A stretch of 39,527 bases of DNA from Candidatus Melainabacteria bacterium (lineage in GTDB: Bacteria; Cyanobacteriota; Vampirovibrionia; 2-02-FULL-35-15), in contig JACPSL010000019.1 of assembly GCA_016193285.1 (NCBI GenBank), forward strand, positions 1 to 39,527, given 5' to 3'. This document shows, piece after piece, positions 32,352 through 39,527 of this stretch. Position numbers and translations under genes: made by a program. Within the stretch, counting starts at the first letter, position 1. Every line of letters starts with the position of its first letter. The notes beneath the pieces were generated by a model. It was not told where the DNA came from. It searched no databases and was given only the letters and a program-made list of their open reading frames with translations.

Positions 32352-33431
32352 TTAACGAAATTGTCCCTTTCCTCGTAATTGATAAATAAATATTAGTATT
32401 TCAGCAACAGCTCTATAAAGTTCAGGTGGAATTATCTGATTAACTCTAACTAGTCTAAACAAAGCTCTTGCTAAAGGAACGTTTTCTATGACTGGAATTC
32501 CAAATTGTTCTGCTATTTCAATAATTTGTAGTGCAATAAGTTCTGTACCTTTTGCAAGAATCCTAGGAGCTGAGTCCATTTCTGGTTCATACTTTAATGC
32601 CATAGCAATATGATCTGGATTTGTTACAACAAAATCTGCTTCCTGGACTTGAACCATCATTTGACCATAAGCTACTTGTTGTTGTTTTTGTCTTCTAATT
32701 GCTTTAATTAAAGGATCACCTTCAGTTTGCTTAAACTCATCTTTTAATTCTTTAAAAGTCATTTTCTGATCACTTAGATATTTCCATCGCTGAAATAAAT
32801 AATCAAGGATTGTTACCACAAGTAAAAAAATCATACTTCTTACAGTAAAGTCATAAAATAAATCACCTAATACATAGATACTACTTAGTTTATTATTTAC
32901 TTCAATTAAACTAAGCACTTCCTCCATATGCTTGTTAAAGGTTATATAAGCAATGTAACCTAAAACACCTACCTTAAATGCTGACTTAAGGAGTTCAAAC
33001 AAGGAACGTACATTAAAAATAATTTTTTTAAATCCTTCAAAAGGATTTAACTTTTCTAGCGAAAACTTCATTGTCTCTGTAGTAAAAATCGGACCTACCT
33101 GAAAAAATTCAACTGCTACTGCAGTAATTAAAAGTGCAAGCAATAGAGGTAACATAATAATTGCTAAACAATAAAAAGTATTATAAAAAATAAATCCATA
33201 GCCTATAGTTGATAAAGATCTATGCGGAATTTGATTCCATAAACCATTAAATAACCTCGAACAATTTTCCCAAATAAAACCTGCACTATAAAAAATAATA
33301 AAAAAACCAACAATAAAAGTAACAAGCTGGGTTAAGTCCCTGCTTTTAAAGACTTGACCTTTTTTATGTGCTTCTCTTAATTTATGTGGTGTTGCATCAA
33401 ACTGCTTATCACCAGCATTTTCTTCTGGCAT
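32352..33431 (-). CDS. flhB: FlhB-family flagellar/type III export switch protein
   Basis: Residues 5-30 (DKQFDATPHKLREAHKKGQV) are the FlhB/YscU N-terminus; four hydrophobic helices follow up to about residue 215. The cytoplasmic domain contains the self-cleavage site, here VVTNPDHIAMALKYEPE in place of the usual NPTH, then PLARALFRLVRVNQIIPPELYRAVAEIL. FlhB sets substrate class during flagellar export, switching after cleavage between Asn and Pro. Length 359 is normal. It is first in an operon with the sigma factor and the FliK-like gene. No other export-gate gene (fliP, fliQ, fliR, flhA) is in the window. Confidence 0.92.
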   Translation of the reverse strand: MPEENAGDKQFDATPHKLREAHKKGQVFKSRDLTQLVTFIVGFFIIFYSAGFIWENCSRLFNGLWNQIPHRSLSTIGYGFIFYNTFYCLAIIMLPLLLALLITAVAVEFFQVGPIFTTETMKFSLEKLNPFEGFKKIIFNVRSLFELLKSAFKVGVLGYIAYITFNKHMEEVLSLIEVNNKLSSIYVLGDLFYDFTVRSMIFLLVVTILDYLFQRWKYLSDQKMTFKELKDEFKQTEGDPLIKAIRRQKQQQVAYGQMMVQVQEADFVVTNPDHIAMALKYEPEMDSAPRILAKGTELIALQIIEIAEQFGIPVIENVPLARALFRLVRVNQIIPPELYRAVAEILIFIYQLRGKGQFR

Positions 33432-33442
33432 TTTTTACATCC

Positions 33443-33500
33443 TATTTCCTAATTTCTGATTCTCTGATTCTCTGTTCCTCCAATTCTCTAAATTCGCCTC
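33443..33500. repeat. Degenerate 7-8 bp word array upstream of flhB
   Basis: Words such as CTAATTT, CTGATTC, TCTGATT and CCAATTCTC run nearly head to tail. Related words occur around 14540-14561, 13490-13520 and 21818-21860. This resembles cyanobacterial heptanucleotide STRR arrays in decayed form. It lies in the leader between the sigma-28-like promoter and the flhB start. Confidence 0.5.
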
Positions 33501-33574
33501 TCTAGAATAAAGTTAAATAGAGAAAGATATCGTTTGGTTAAATAGTAAAGGTTTTTAACCATACTTTAATATAC

Positions 33575-33601
33575 CCATCGGCTTTTCTTTACCAGGTCTT
33601 A
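33575..33601 (-). promoter_or_regulatory. Sigma-28-like promoter upstream of flhB operon
   Basis: On the minus strand TAAGACCT (33601-33594), exactly 11 bases, then GCCGATGG (33582-33575) match the flagellar consensus TAAAGTTT-N11-GCCGATAA: four of eight at -35, six of eight at -10, with exact spacing. Transcription would start near 33567 with a ~135-base leader. The operon encodes a sigma-28-type factor, so autoregulation is plausible. On the plus strand TAAAGGTT lies nearby but lacks a matching -10. Confidence 0.45.
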
Positions 33602-33639
33602 GTACTTATTCATAGAATTAGGGTTAACATATTTATATT

Positions 33640-34269
33640 ATGGGACTACAAAATCATACAACAGGATCTTTATTTCCACCACCAAAACCGGCCGGTGCGT
33701 CTGATGCTGATCCACAAAAAACTCAAAGTACACAGGCCATAAACCAACTTGAAAAAGTAAGTAGGATCCCTACTCAACAAGGTCAAACAACAACAAGCTC
33801 AGTACCAGTTAAATCTCCAGACAGTTTTGGAAGCACCAATAACATACCTAGAACAAGAACATTACCACCTGAGCAAACAGCATTTATTAACAATTCCATT
33901 GAAAAAGCAAAAAAAGACTCTTCTAATTACTCAATTGATGACGATGTCTTTGCTACAGCTGCAGAAATTATAGAGTTAGCTCTTACAAATAAAGGAGTTG
34001 TGGGTTTAGAAAAATTGTCCTCTATGGCTTGGGAAGTAGTACGAGATCCAAAAAAACGAAGAGATTTACTTGGTGCAGCACAAACAATTGTAGATAACTC
34101 AATTGGTGAATTTGAAAAAAATCCATCAAAAGAAAAATCTAACGAAGCTAATCCACGTTTTGCTTTTGTGAATAGTACACTTGATTTTGAAAAATCAGTC
34201 AGAGCAATGGATTTAGAATTATCAAAAGAACGATTTAGCTATGGCAATAATACCCTAGCTTATGCATAA
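33640..34269 (+). CDS. Unknown cytoplasmic protein divergent from flhB
   Basis: The 209-residue protein has a Pro/Gln/Thr-rich, probably disordered first half (residues 1-95) and a helical segment (ATAAEIIELALTNKGVVGLEKLSSMAWEVVRD, near 105-140). There is no signal peptide, membrane helix or recognised domain. It is transcribed away from flhB with a 208-base shared upstream region and converges on rsmA with a 10-base overlap. Its position suggests a link to the flagellar or export genes, for example a regulator or substrate, but this is inference from location only. Confidence 0.6.
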   Translation: MGLQNHTTGSLFPPPKPAGASDADPQKTQSTQAINQLEKVSRIPTQQGQTTTSSVPVKSPDSFGSTNNIPRTRTLPPEQTAFINNSIEKAKKDSSNYSIDDDVFATAAEIIELALTNKGVVGLEKLSSMAWEVVRDPKKRRDLLGAAQTIVDNSIGEFEKNPSKEKSNEANPRFAFVNSTLDFEKSVRAMDLELSKERFSYGNNTLAYA

Positions 34270-35060
34270 ATATTATTAGAAATATTTAGATATTGCTCAA
34301 ATGTAAGATTCTCAGCACGTAAGTTACTATCTAGTTGAAGTTCATTAAAAGTTTTAATTAACAGTTCTTTGTTACCAATTAATTTATTTAATGCATTAAT
34401 CACTTTTTTCCTTCTTTGCTGAAAGCTAGTCCGGATTATATTTTTTAATAATGTTGGATTTTTTACAACTTGCAATTTCTTTTTTACATTAAAAGAAACA
34501 AAAGCAGAATCTACTTTTGGTCTAGGGTAAAAAACAGAAGCTGGGGCCTTAAATAAAATTTCAGGAGAAGTAAAATACTGAACTAAGATTGTTAACGGAC
34601 TATATAATTTTGTGTTTGGCTTAGAAATAATACGCTTAGCTACTTCTAGCTGAAGCATTAAGTAAACCTTGTCAATATATTGCAGATGCTTTGCTGGAGC
34701 ATCTATTTCACCAAACACTTTTAAAAGTATTTTTGATGTGATGTTATAAGGGATGTTGCCAACAATATTTAAAGCTGAGAGCTGAGAACTGAAAGCTGAA
34801 AGCTCTAACTCTAAAAAGTCATTTTTAACCACCTCGATGTTCTTATTACTTTTTACGTTTTCTTTCAACTTTTTTAAAATATCTCTTTCAAGCTCTACAG
34901 CGTAAACTTTTTTTACTTTTTTAGCTAACAAACAAGTTAAAAGTCCTGTACCAGCACCAATTTCAAGAACTGTGTCGTTTGAATTCAAGTCTATTGAATT
35001 AATTATTTTATTTAAAAAATTTTTATCTGTTAATAAATGCTGTCCAAAGCGTTTTTTCAT
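34260..35060 (-). CDS. rsmA: 16S rRNA dimethyladenosine transferase RsmA/KsgA
   Basis: RsmA dimethylates two adjacent adenines near the 3' end of 16S rRNA, a late ribosome-assembly check. Motifs are RFGQHLLTDKNFL at the N-terminus, SAM-binding LEIGAGTGLLT, YAVELERD, and catalytic NIPYNITSKIL; the C-domain has FYPRPKVDSAFVSF and FQQRRKKVINAL. Residues about 86-97 (LSAFSSQLSAL) come from five tandem 7-base words and lie just before the catalytic motif. Frame is kept, so function may survive. Length 266 is normal. It converges on the gene at 33640 and precedes no obvious partner; rpmE is 20 bases upstream. Confidence 0.95.
   Translation of the reverse strand: MKKRFGQHLLTDKNFLNKIINSIDLNSNDTVLEIGAGTGLLTCLLAKKVKKVYAVELERDILKKLKENVKSNKNIEVVKNDFLELELSAFSSQLSALNIVGNIPYNITSKILLKVFGEIDAPAKHLQYIDKVYLMLQLEVAKRIISKPNTKLYSPLTILVQYFTSPEILFKAPASVFYPRPKVDSAFVSFNVKKKLQVVKNPTLLKNIIRTSFQQRRKKVINALNKLIGNKELLIKTFNELQLDSNLRAENLTFEQYLNISNNIYA
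34771..34805. repeat. Five tandem heptads inside rsmA
   Basis: Five consecutive 7-base words of the form A(A/G)A(G/A)CTG, starting AAAGCTG, fill 34771-34805 exactly. The array length, 35 bases, is not a multiple of three, but the flanks restore the frame. The encoded peptide is Ser/Leu/Ala-rich and absent from typical KsgA proteins. Confidence 0.85.
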
Positions 35061-35080
35061 TAGAAGCTAATCGCTGATAG

Positions 35081-35287
35081 CTATTTCTTTTTTTTTCCAT
35101 AACGTTTTTGAAATCTATCAACACGTCCTTCAGAGTCAATAATCTTTTGTGTCCCTGTATAAAAAGGATGACAAGCGCTACATATTTCTACTTTAATTTC
35201 TTTCTTTGTAGAACCAATTTCAATTTCATTGCCACACATGCAGGTGGCTACTATATTGTGATATTCAGGATGTATTTTTTCTTTCAT
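35081..35287 (-). CDS. rpmE: Large ribosomal subunit protein L31, zinc-binding type
   Basis: The 68-residue protein reads [22 protein letters not shown], then [30 protein letters not shown]. The Cys residues (C-x-C and C-x-x-C) form the zinc site of the C+ form of L31. L31 bridges the central protuberance and the 30S head. It stands apart from other ribosomal genes, 35 bases after the ispG stop and 20 bases before rsmA. Confidence 0.96.
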   Translation of the reverse strand: MKEKIHPEYHNIVATCMCGNEIEIGSTKKEIKVEICSACHPFYTGTQKIIDSEGRVDRFQKRYGKKKK

Positions 35288-35322
35288 TGGAATCTAAATA
35301 GTACCTAAAAAGTAAAAATAGT

Positions 35323-36402
35323 TCAATGTAATACAGCTTCTTCCTTTGTCATCTTATCTATTTCTTCTAACAAGACACTTAGCAACTTGTCTTCTGGTAA
35401 GACTTTAAAAACTTTGCCTTTTTTATAGATAACACCTTTACCATTTCCTCCAGCAATGCCAATATCAGCAGCTTTAGATTCACCAGGACCATTTACTACA
35501 CATCCCATTACTGCAACAGTTATTGGCTTTTTAAGATTTTTTAATTTGTCTTCTATTGTTCTTGCCATTTCTTCAAAGTTGTTTAATTCCATTCGTCCAC
35601 AACTTGGACAACTTACCAAATTTAATCCTTCCTGCCTTAGACCTAATGATTTTAGAATACCTTTAGCAACTTCAATTTCATTTACAGGATCACCTGTCAG
35701 TGAAACCCTGATTGTATCCCCAATACCTTCTGCAAGTAATGTACCTATTCCAACACAGGATTTTATTGTCCCACCTTTTGGTGTACCAGCTTCAGTAACA
35801 CCTACATGGAGAGGATAATCAACCTTAGTAGCTATGAGTCTATATGCTTCAAGCATTACTGGAACATCTGATGCTTTTAAAGATATTTTTATTAGATTAA
35901 AATTTAAGTCTTCTAAAATTTTTACATGCTCTAAAGCACTTGCTACCATTGCTTCATGAACTTTGTCAGCGCCATAAATTGTACCCCACTTTGAATCAAG
36001 TGAACCTGCGTTTACTCCAATTCTTATTGGGATTTGTCTTTCTTTTGCTAAAGTAATTATTTCTTTTACATGTAAGTGCTCTCCAATATTTCCTGGATTT
36101 AATCTAAGCCCGTCAACACCTTGCTTTATTGCTTCAAGTGCTAATCTCCAATCAAAATGAATATCTGCAATTAATGGAATTGGAGAGTGTCTTTTTATTT
36201 CTCCAAGTTTACTTGCAGCTTCTTTATCAGGTACAGCAACTCGTACAATTTCACACCCAGCATCTCTTAATTCTTTAATTTGTCTTAAAGTAGCTTCTAT
36301 ATCTCTCGTATCTGTTGTAGTCATTGACTGAATTACAACTTGTGCATCTCCACCAACAGGTACAGAGCCTACATACAACTTGTGTGATTTTCTTCTTATC
36401 AT
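35323..36402 (-). CDS. ispG: 4-hydroxy-3-methylbut-2-enyl diphosphate synthase IspG
   Basis: IspG (GcpE) reductively converts MEcPP to HMBPP in the MEP isoprenoid pathway. The TIM-barrel half shows VVIQSMTTTDTRDIEAT, VRVAVPD, PLIADIHFDWRLAL and GLRLNPGNIG. The iron-sulfur half has CPSCGR near residue 270 and CVVNGPGES near residue 305, giving three Cys and a Glu for the 4Fe-4S cluster. Length 359 is typical of the bacterial form. Its start overlaps the stop of the TPR gene by four bases (ATGA), so the two are coupled. Confidence 0.97.
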   Translation of the reverse strand: MIRRKSHKLYVGSVPVGGDAQVVIQSMTTTDTRDIEATLRQIKELRDAGCEIVRVAVPDKEAASKLGEIKRHSPIPLIADIHFDWRLALEAIKQGVDGLRLNPGNIGEHLHVKEIITLAKERQIPIRIGVNAGSLDSKWGTIYGADKVHEAMVASALEHVKILEDLNFNLIKISLKASDVPVMLEAYRLIATKVDYPLHVGVTEAGTPKGGTIKSCVGIGTLLAEGIGDTIRVSLTGDPVNEIEVAKGILKSLGLRQEGLNLVSCPSCGRMELNNFEEMARTIEDKLKNLKKPITVAVMGCVVNGPGESKAADIGIAGGNGKGVIYKKGKVFKVLPEDKLLSVLLEEIDKMTKEEAVLH

Positions 36403-38198
36403 TTCAATGTCCTTAGATATGCAATCCTATCCTTAGCATCTTTTGCATAAGTACCAAGAGGTGCGTTTTGAAGATATTTTTGGTAGTAATCAATTGCAGT
36501 TTTATTAATTTTCTTTTCTTCAAATAGCGTACCTAAAAAGAAAAAACTATCTGCTTGTCCTTTTGGATCCAACTGAACTGCCTTTGTATAAGATTTTATA
36601 GCTTCATCGGTTTGTTTATTGGCTTGATATGCTGTGGCTAAATTAAAATATGTCTGAGCATCATCAGGTGTTAGTTCAAGTGCTTTGTTATAGTCAGTTA
36701 TAGCACCAGCAAGATCGTTAGAAGTTTGTTTATTAATGGCATTTTGTATTAAAGGGGAAGCAAGATCAATCTTAGCTAGTTTTAATGCATTTGGATATGT
36801 TTGATTAGTCTTATCGATATTTATAGCTTTCTCATATTGAATAGTAGCATTATTTAAGTCACCAGATGCTTGATAAGCTGTACCAAGATTATAAAACAAG
36901 GCAGCGTCATTTGTGTTTATTGACAGTGCTGCTAAATATGTAGAAATTGCTTCTTGATAGTTTCCTGAGTTTTGTAGTTCAACAGCTCTTGTAGATAGTT
37001 CTTGAACTTTTTTATTGTTTGCTTGTTTCGCCAGAAGTTCTAAAGCACTTTTTGCTTTTTCACTTCCAGGATCTAATCCCAGTGCCTTTTTATAAGCTTT
37101 TTCAGCATGTTCAAAATCATCTTTAGCTTGAAATGCTGTACCAACATTGTAGTGTAATTTTGAATCTTGTGGGTTTAGTTCTATTGCTTTAACATATTGT
37201 TCAATAGCTTCATCAAACCTGCCTTCAGTTTGTAGTTTTAATGCACCTTCAGCAATTTGTGAGGATTGTGCTTTTAATTTTTCCTTACTTAAATTCTCAA
37301 GAGATTTTTGAGCAAGCTCATTTTCTGGGTCTAATTTTAGTGCTTGATTAAATTCTTCTTCTGCATTTGTAAAATCTTTTTTCATTTGAAGAGCTAATGC
37401 TAAACCAACGTGATTGTCAGCAACAAGTGGAGCAAGCCTAACAACTTCATTCCAGCCTCTAACATTTGCGCCTAAGGCATCTTGTGAAGCAGGATCAAGT
37501 TGAATTGCTTTTTTATAATGCTCAATTGCGAGAGCAACATCCTTAAGTGCTAACAACCCATCTCCTAACTTTATATGTCCCTTTGAGGTTTCTTTTAATT
37601 CAAGTGACTTTTTATAAGAATCAATTGCTTTATTTATGTCATCTGTTCTTTGTCCTTCTCTTAAGTACAAAATATAATAAATATCTCCTATGCTAAGTAA
37701 AACATTTGGCTCAGCACCTTTAGCTAGGCTTAAAGCTTTTTGGTATTCAATAAGTGCAAGCTCAAAATTAGCATCAGCTCTTAGCTTATCTCCAAGTTGT
37801 GCTCTAGTTTGAGGGCTATTAGCTTTAACTCCTCTTTGAGAAAGCAAGGCATCTAAATTTGCATCTGCTGTTTTATTTTGAAGATCAAAGTAAATTGCTA
37901 ATCTGAATTCTTTTAAAGCACTTTCATAATCAGTTTTATCTGCCAGATATTTACCATAGTTATTATGGGCTATGCTAATATTTTGCCTAACAAGAATATT
38001 ATTTGGTTCAATTGACAATGCATCACTAAATAATTTTAGTGCTCCTTGGTAATCCTTGTTCTTATGTAGTTTTATTCCTTCATTTATTAAACTAACTATT
38101 TCTGGATTAGCTGTATTTGCTCCATCCTGGCAGTAAGCATTAAGTAATTGAATGATTAAAAAAACAATAAAAAGAAAATATATATATTTTTTTTCCAT
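36399..38198 (-). CDS. Exported TPR-repeat protein
   Basis: After a signal peptide (IYFLFIVFLIIQLLNAYCQDG, a Cys near residue 24 could allow lipid attachment) the 599-residue protein is almost all tetratricopeptide repeats of 34 residues; about twelve can be counted, with typical ends such as ALSIEPNN, AIQLDPAS, ALKLDPEN, AIELNPQD and AVQLDPKG. TPR arrays scaffold protein complexes, here probably in the periplasm or on the inner face of the outer membrane. The partner is unknown. It is coupled to ispG and only 33 bases from the divergent atpI-like start. Confidence 0.85.
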   Translation of the reverse strand: MEKKYIYFLFIVFLIIQLLNAYCQDGANTANPEIVSLINEGIKLHKNKDYQGALKLFSDALSIEPNNILVRQNISIAHNNYGKYLADKTDYESALKEFRLAIYFDLQNKTADANLDALLSQRGVKANSPQTRAQLGDKLRADANFELALIEYQKALSLAKGAEPNVLLSIGDIYYILYLREGQRTDDINKAIDSYKKSLELKETSKGHIKLGDGLLALKDVALAIEHYKKAIQLDPASQDALGANVRGWNEVVRLAPLVADNHVGLALALQMKKDFTNAEEEFNQALKLDPENELAQKSLENLSKEKLKAQSSQIAEGALKLQTEGRFDEAIEQYVKAIELNPQDSKLHYNVGTAFQAKDDFEHAEKAYKKALGLDPGSEKAKSALELLAKQANNKKVQELSTRAVELQNSGNYQEAISTYLAALSINTNDAALFYNLGTAYQASGDLNNATIQYEKAINIDKTNQTYPNALKLAKIDLASPLIQNAINKQTSNDLAGAITDYNKALELTPDDAQTYFNLATAYQANKQTDEAIKSYTKAVQLDPKGQADSFFFLGTLFEEKKINKTAIDYYQKYLQNAPLGTYAKDAKDRIAYLRTLK

Positions 38199-38231
38199 AT
38201 CAAGATACTATTTTAGCGTAGAGTATTTCCA
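38199..38231. promoter_or_regulatory. 33-bp divergent spacer with overlapping -10-like boxes
   Basis: The spacer between the TPR gene and the atpI-like gene contains TACTATTTTAGCG. On the minus strand GCTAAAATA supplies a -10-like TAAAAT only 11 bases before the TPR ATG, implying an almost leaderless message. On the plus strand TATTTT lies 17 bases before the atpI-like ATG. Any -35 boxes fall inside the opposing coding regions. Confidence 0.3.
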
Positions 38232-38576
38232 ATGGAAACCACTAAGCTGCTATTAAACAAAATTTCTTTCACACAATTAACCATACTTACCTTTTTAAGT
38301 TCCCCTTTCTTCTTTTTTAAAGATTATGAAATCTTTTCAGCAATTTTAATTAGTGCTGTAGCATCGTTTATATTCATCCAACTAATTAAAATTAGCACAC
38401 ACAATAAATTTTTTGTGCTGTTTGGTTTTCCCGTACGATTATTACTAATTGCACCACCTTCAGCTTTACTAGTTCACAAGCTACATTCCAATCTGATAGC
38501 ATTGTTTATTGGTTTTGTTATCAGTCAGGTAATTTATTTTATATTTGTTTATTCATATGCAAAAAAACGAATTTAA
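38232..38576 (+). CDS. atpI: AtpI/ATP synthase subunit I-like membrane protein
   Basis: The 114-residue protein has about four membrane helices (ILTFLSSPFFFF, IFSAILISAVASFIFI, FPVRLLLIAPPSALL, LIALFIGFVISQVIYFIFVYS). Basic residues before the third helix and the final helix pattern fit the AtpI/UncI family, which precedes atpB in many F-ATPase operons and may assist c-ring assembly. Sequence likeness alone is weak; position nine bases before atpB is the main support. Confidence 0.7.
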   Translation: METTKLLLNKISFTQLTILTFLSSPFFFFKDYEIFSAILISAVASFIFIQLIKISTHNKFFVLFGFPVRLLLIAPPSALLVHKLHSNLIALFIGFVISQVIYFIFVYSYAKKRI

Positions 38577-38585
38577 AGGAAAGTC

Positions 38586-39338
38586 ATGTTGCTAGGTGTC
38601 CATATTACTGGAGAAATTCTTGGACAAAAAGTCCACATGGATACTCTTATTTACTCATGGGCAATTATGGGTGGTATATTAGGAATCTCTTATTTGCTTA
38701 CAAGAAACTTAAAGATTGAAGCCCATAACTTGAAACAAACTTTATTAGAAACATTATGGGGGCTTATAAATGGATTAACCTCTTCACAAATACCAGGTGA
38801 CAAGGGTAAAAACTTTATTCCATTAATTGGAGGTATTTTTATTTTTACAATATTTGCTTATTGGTTAGGTTTAATGCCTTGGAAAATAGGAGAAGTTTTT
38901 AACTTTTGGCCAAAACTTGACAATGGGGAACCATGGGAAGGCTCATCTCCTGCAGCAAACATAAATGTTACTCTTGGAATGGCATTAATCTCATTAGTAA
39001 CTTATATACTTGCAGGAATAAAAAATGGTGGAGTTGGATACATACTAAATTATTTTAAGCCTTTAGGGTTTGTTGAATGGTTAGACTTATTGGTTAGACC
39101 ATTAACATTATCTTTGCGGCTTTTTGCAAATACTATTGCAGGAGAAGTTTTAGTTGTTTCAGTTTTAGGTTTAGTGGCATTAGTTGTACCTGCAGTTGCA
39201 CTTGCATTTGAACTTTTTGTAGGCTTGATTCAAGCATTAGTATTCTCACTGTTAACTACAGTTTATATTGGAACTGCAATGGCTCATTCAGAACATAGAC
39301 CAAAGACCAAAGACCATAGACCTTTCCTAGGTCTATAG
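38586..39338 (+). CDS. atpB: F-type ATP synthase subunit a
   Basis: Subunit a forms the proton half-channels beside the c-ring. There are five to six helices; the essential Arg is in LTLSLRLFANTIAGEVLV near residue 183, with later helix residues in LFVGLIQALVFSLLTTVYIGTAM. AAGGAAAG lies just before the ATG. The normal end would be about AMAHSEH; the last 13 residues (RPKTKDHRPFLGL) and the stop come from a heptad array at 39295-39364. Length 250 is usual. atpE should follow but no c-subunit start is seen in the remaining 189 bases. Confidence 0.95.
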   Translation: MLLGVHITGEILGQKVHMDTLIYSWAIMGGILGISYLLTRNLKIEAHNLKQTLLETLWGLINGLTSSQIPGDKGKNFIPLIGGIFIFTIFAYWLGLMPWKIGEVFNFWPKLDNGEPWEGSSPAANINVTLGMALISLVTYILAGIKNGGVGYILNYFKPLGFVEWLDLLVRPLTLSLRLFANTIAGEVLVVSVLGLVALVVPAVALAFELFVGLIQALVFSLLTTVYIGTAMAHSEHRPKTKDHRPFLGL

Positions 39339-39364
39339 TCTATAGTCTCTAGTCTGTAGTCTTT
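39295..39364. repeat. Ten-heptad array that inverts at its centre
   Basis: Four words of A(T/A)AGACC type are followed by one spacer word and five words of (A/G)GTCTNT type, each seven bases. The second group is the reverse complement of the first in its core, so the array is an inverted repeat built from direct repeats. It encodes the end of AtpB and may fold at the mRNA 3' end. Beyond it, up to 39464, I see no gene. Confidence 0.85.
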
Positions 39365-39464
39365 CTAAAAAACATCTACTTTTATGTTCTCGCAACTTTG
39401 AAAATTAATCTCGAGAAAAGGCGTAATTCTTGAAAATATTAAAGTTTAAACAAAAATAGATGGC

Positions 39465-39527
39465 CTACATATTAATTCCTGGCATTGGTAGTTGTAATTG
39501 CTTAAAGGCATACTCTGTTCCACCAAC
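39465..39527 (-). CDS. Possible C-terminal fragment of a minus-strand gene at the right edge
   Basis: From the right edge, 20 codons read VGGTEYAFKQLQLPMPGINM before a TAG at 39467-39465. The composition is protein-like, but the piece is too short to identify. If real, a gene converges on atpB and the ATP synthase operon is interrupted after subunit a. A plus-strand ATG at 39460 also opens to the edge but looks less protein-like. Confidence 0.3.
   Translation of the reverse strand, partial: VGGTEYAFKQLQLPMPGINM

Noticed and set aside
35456-35818. 120-codon plus-strand ORF opposite ispG
   Set aside because: Antisense to the conserved IspG catalytic region; composition is that of a shadow frame.
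1-39527. CRISPR array, rRNA operon or intact insertion sequence
   Set aside because: No regularly spaced long repeats, rRNA-like sequence or transposase with terminal inverted repeats was seen; the repeats present are short palindromes and 7-8 bp word arrays.

Overview
The window is AT-rich (roughly one third G+C by eye) and tightly packed. It reads as the chromosome of a Gram-negative bacterium on or near the cyanobacterial line. Supporting signs: EF-Tu carries the cyanobacterial-style insertion before its second domain; rpsJ directly follows tuf; there is lipid A/outer-membrane machinery (LpxD, Skp-like, BamA); haem (HemL) and isoprenoid (IspG) genes use the C5 and MEP routes; and the DNA carries 7-bp tandem-word arrays like cyanobacterial STRR repeats. 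No photosynthesis gene is seen, but FlhB and a sigma-28-type factor are present. A non-photosynthetic cyanobacterial relative (Melainabacteria/Vampirovibrionia type) fits best; this is inference from gene content, not a phylogeny.

Layout. 1-807: accessory patch with a partial gene, an 11-C tract, and a two-gene toxin-antitoxin-like remnant bracketed by 55-bp direct repeats, one of which is the wecB 3' end. 843-5712 (minus): bamA, skp-like, lpxD, wecB, an outer-membrane and surface-sugar operon. 6041-8257 (plus): tuf, rpsJ, rplC. 8322-19062 (minus): mlaE-like permease and secY back through the spc/S10 ribosomal genes to rplD, with a tRNA-Gly(CCC) inside. The ribosomal cluster therefore appears cut between rplC and rplD, with the rplD-secY block inverted in place. 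19212-26188: GT9 glycosyltransferase, tpiA, SPOR-like and VirB10/TrbI-like envelope proteins, O-antigen ligase, thiS, trpE, rnhB. 26245-30029: a possible structured RNA, a small membrane protein, rplS, a cyclophilin, hemL and a Xer-type recombinase. 30033-34269: a flhB/sigma-28/unknown-protein operon with a sigma-28-like promoter and a divergent unknown gene. 34260-38198 (minus): rsmA, rpmE, ispG and a TPR protein. 38232-39338 (plus): atpI-like and atpB, with no atpE start before the window ends.

The most striking theme is repeat DNA that has entered genes. Several short palindromes of different core sequence share the terminal signature GTAG(A/G)G, and 7- or 8-bp tandem-word arrays lie at gene ends. 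Copies sit in frame inside wecB, the SPOR gene, rsmA, atpB and a small ORF, adding peptide segments without breaking the reading frames. This resembles Rickettsia palindromic elements, REP elements and cyanobacterial STRRs. With the inverted ribosomal block and the repeat-flanked toxin-antitoxin remnant, it suggests a genome shaped by small non-autonomous repeats. No complete mobile element, CRISPR array or rRNA gene was found.
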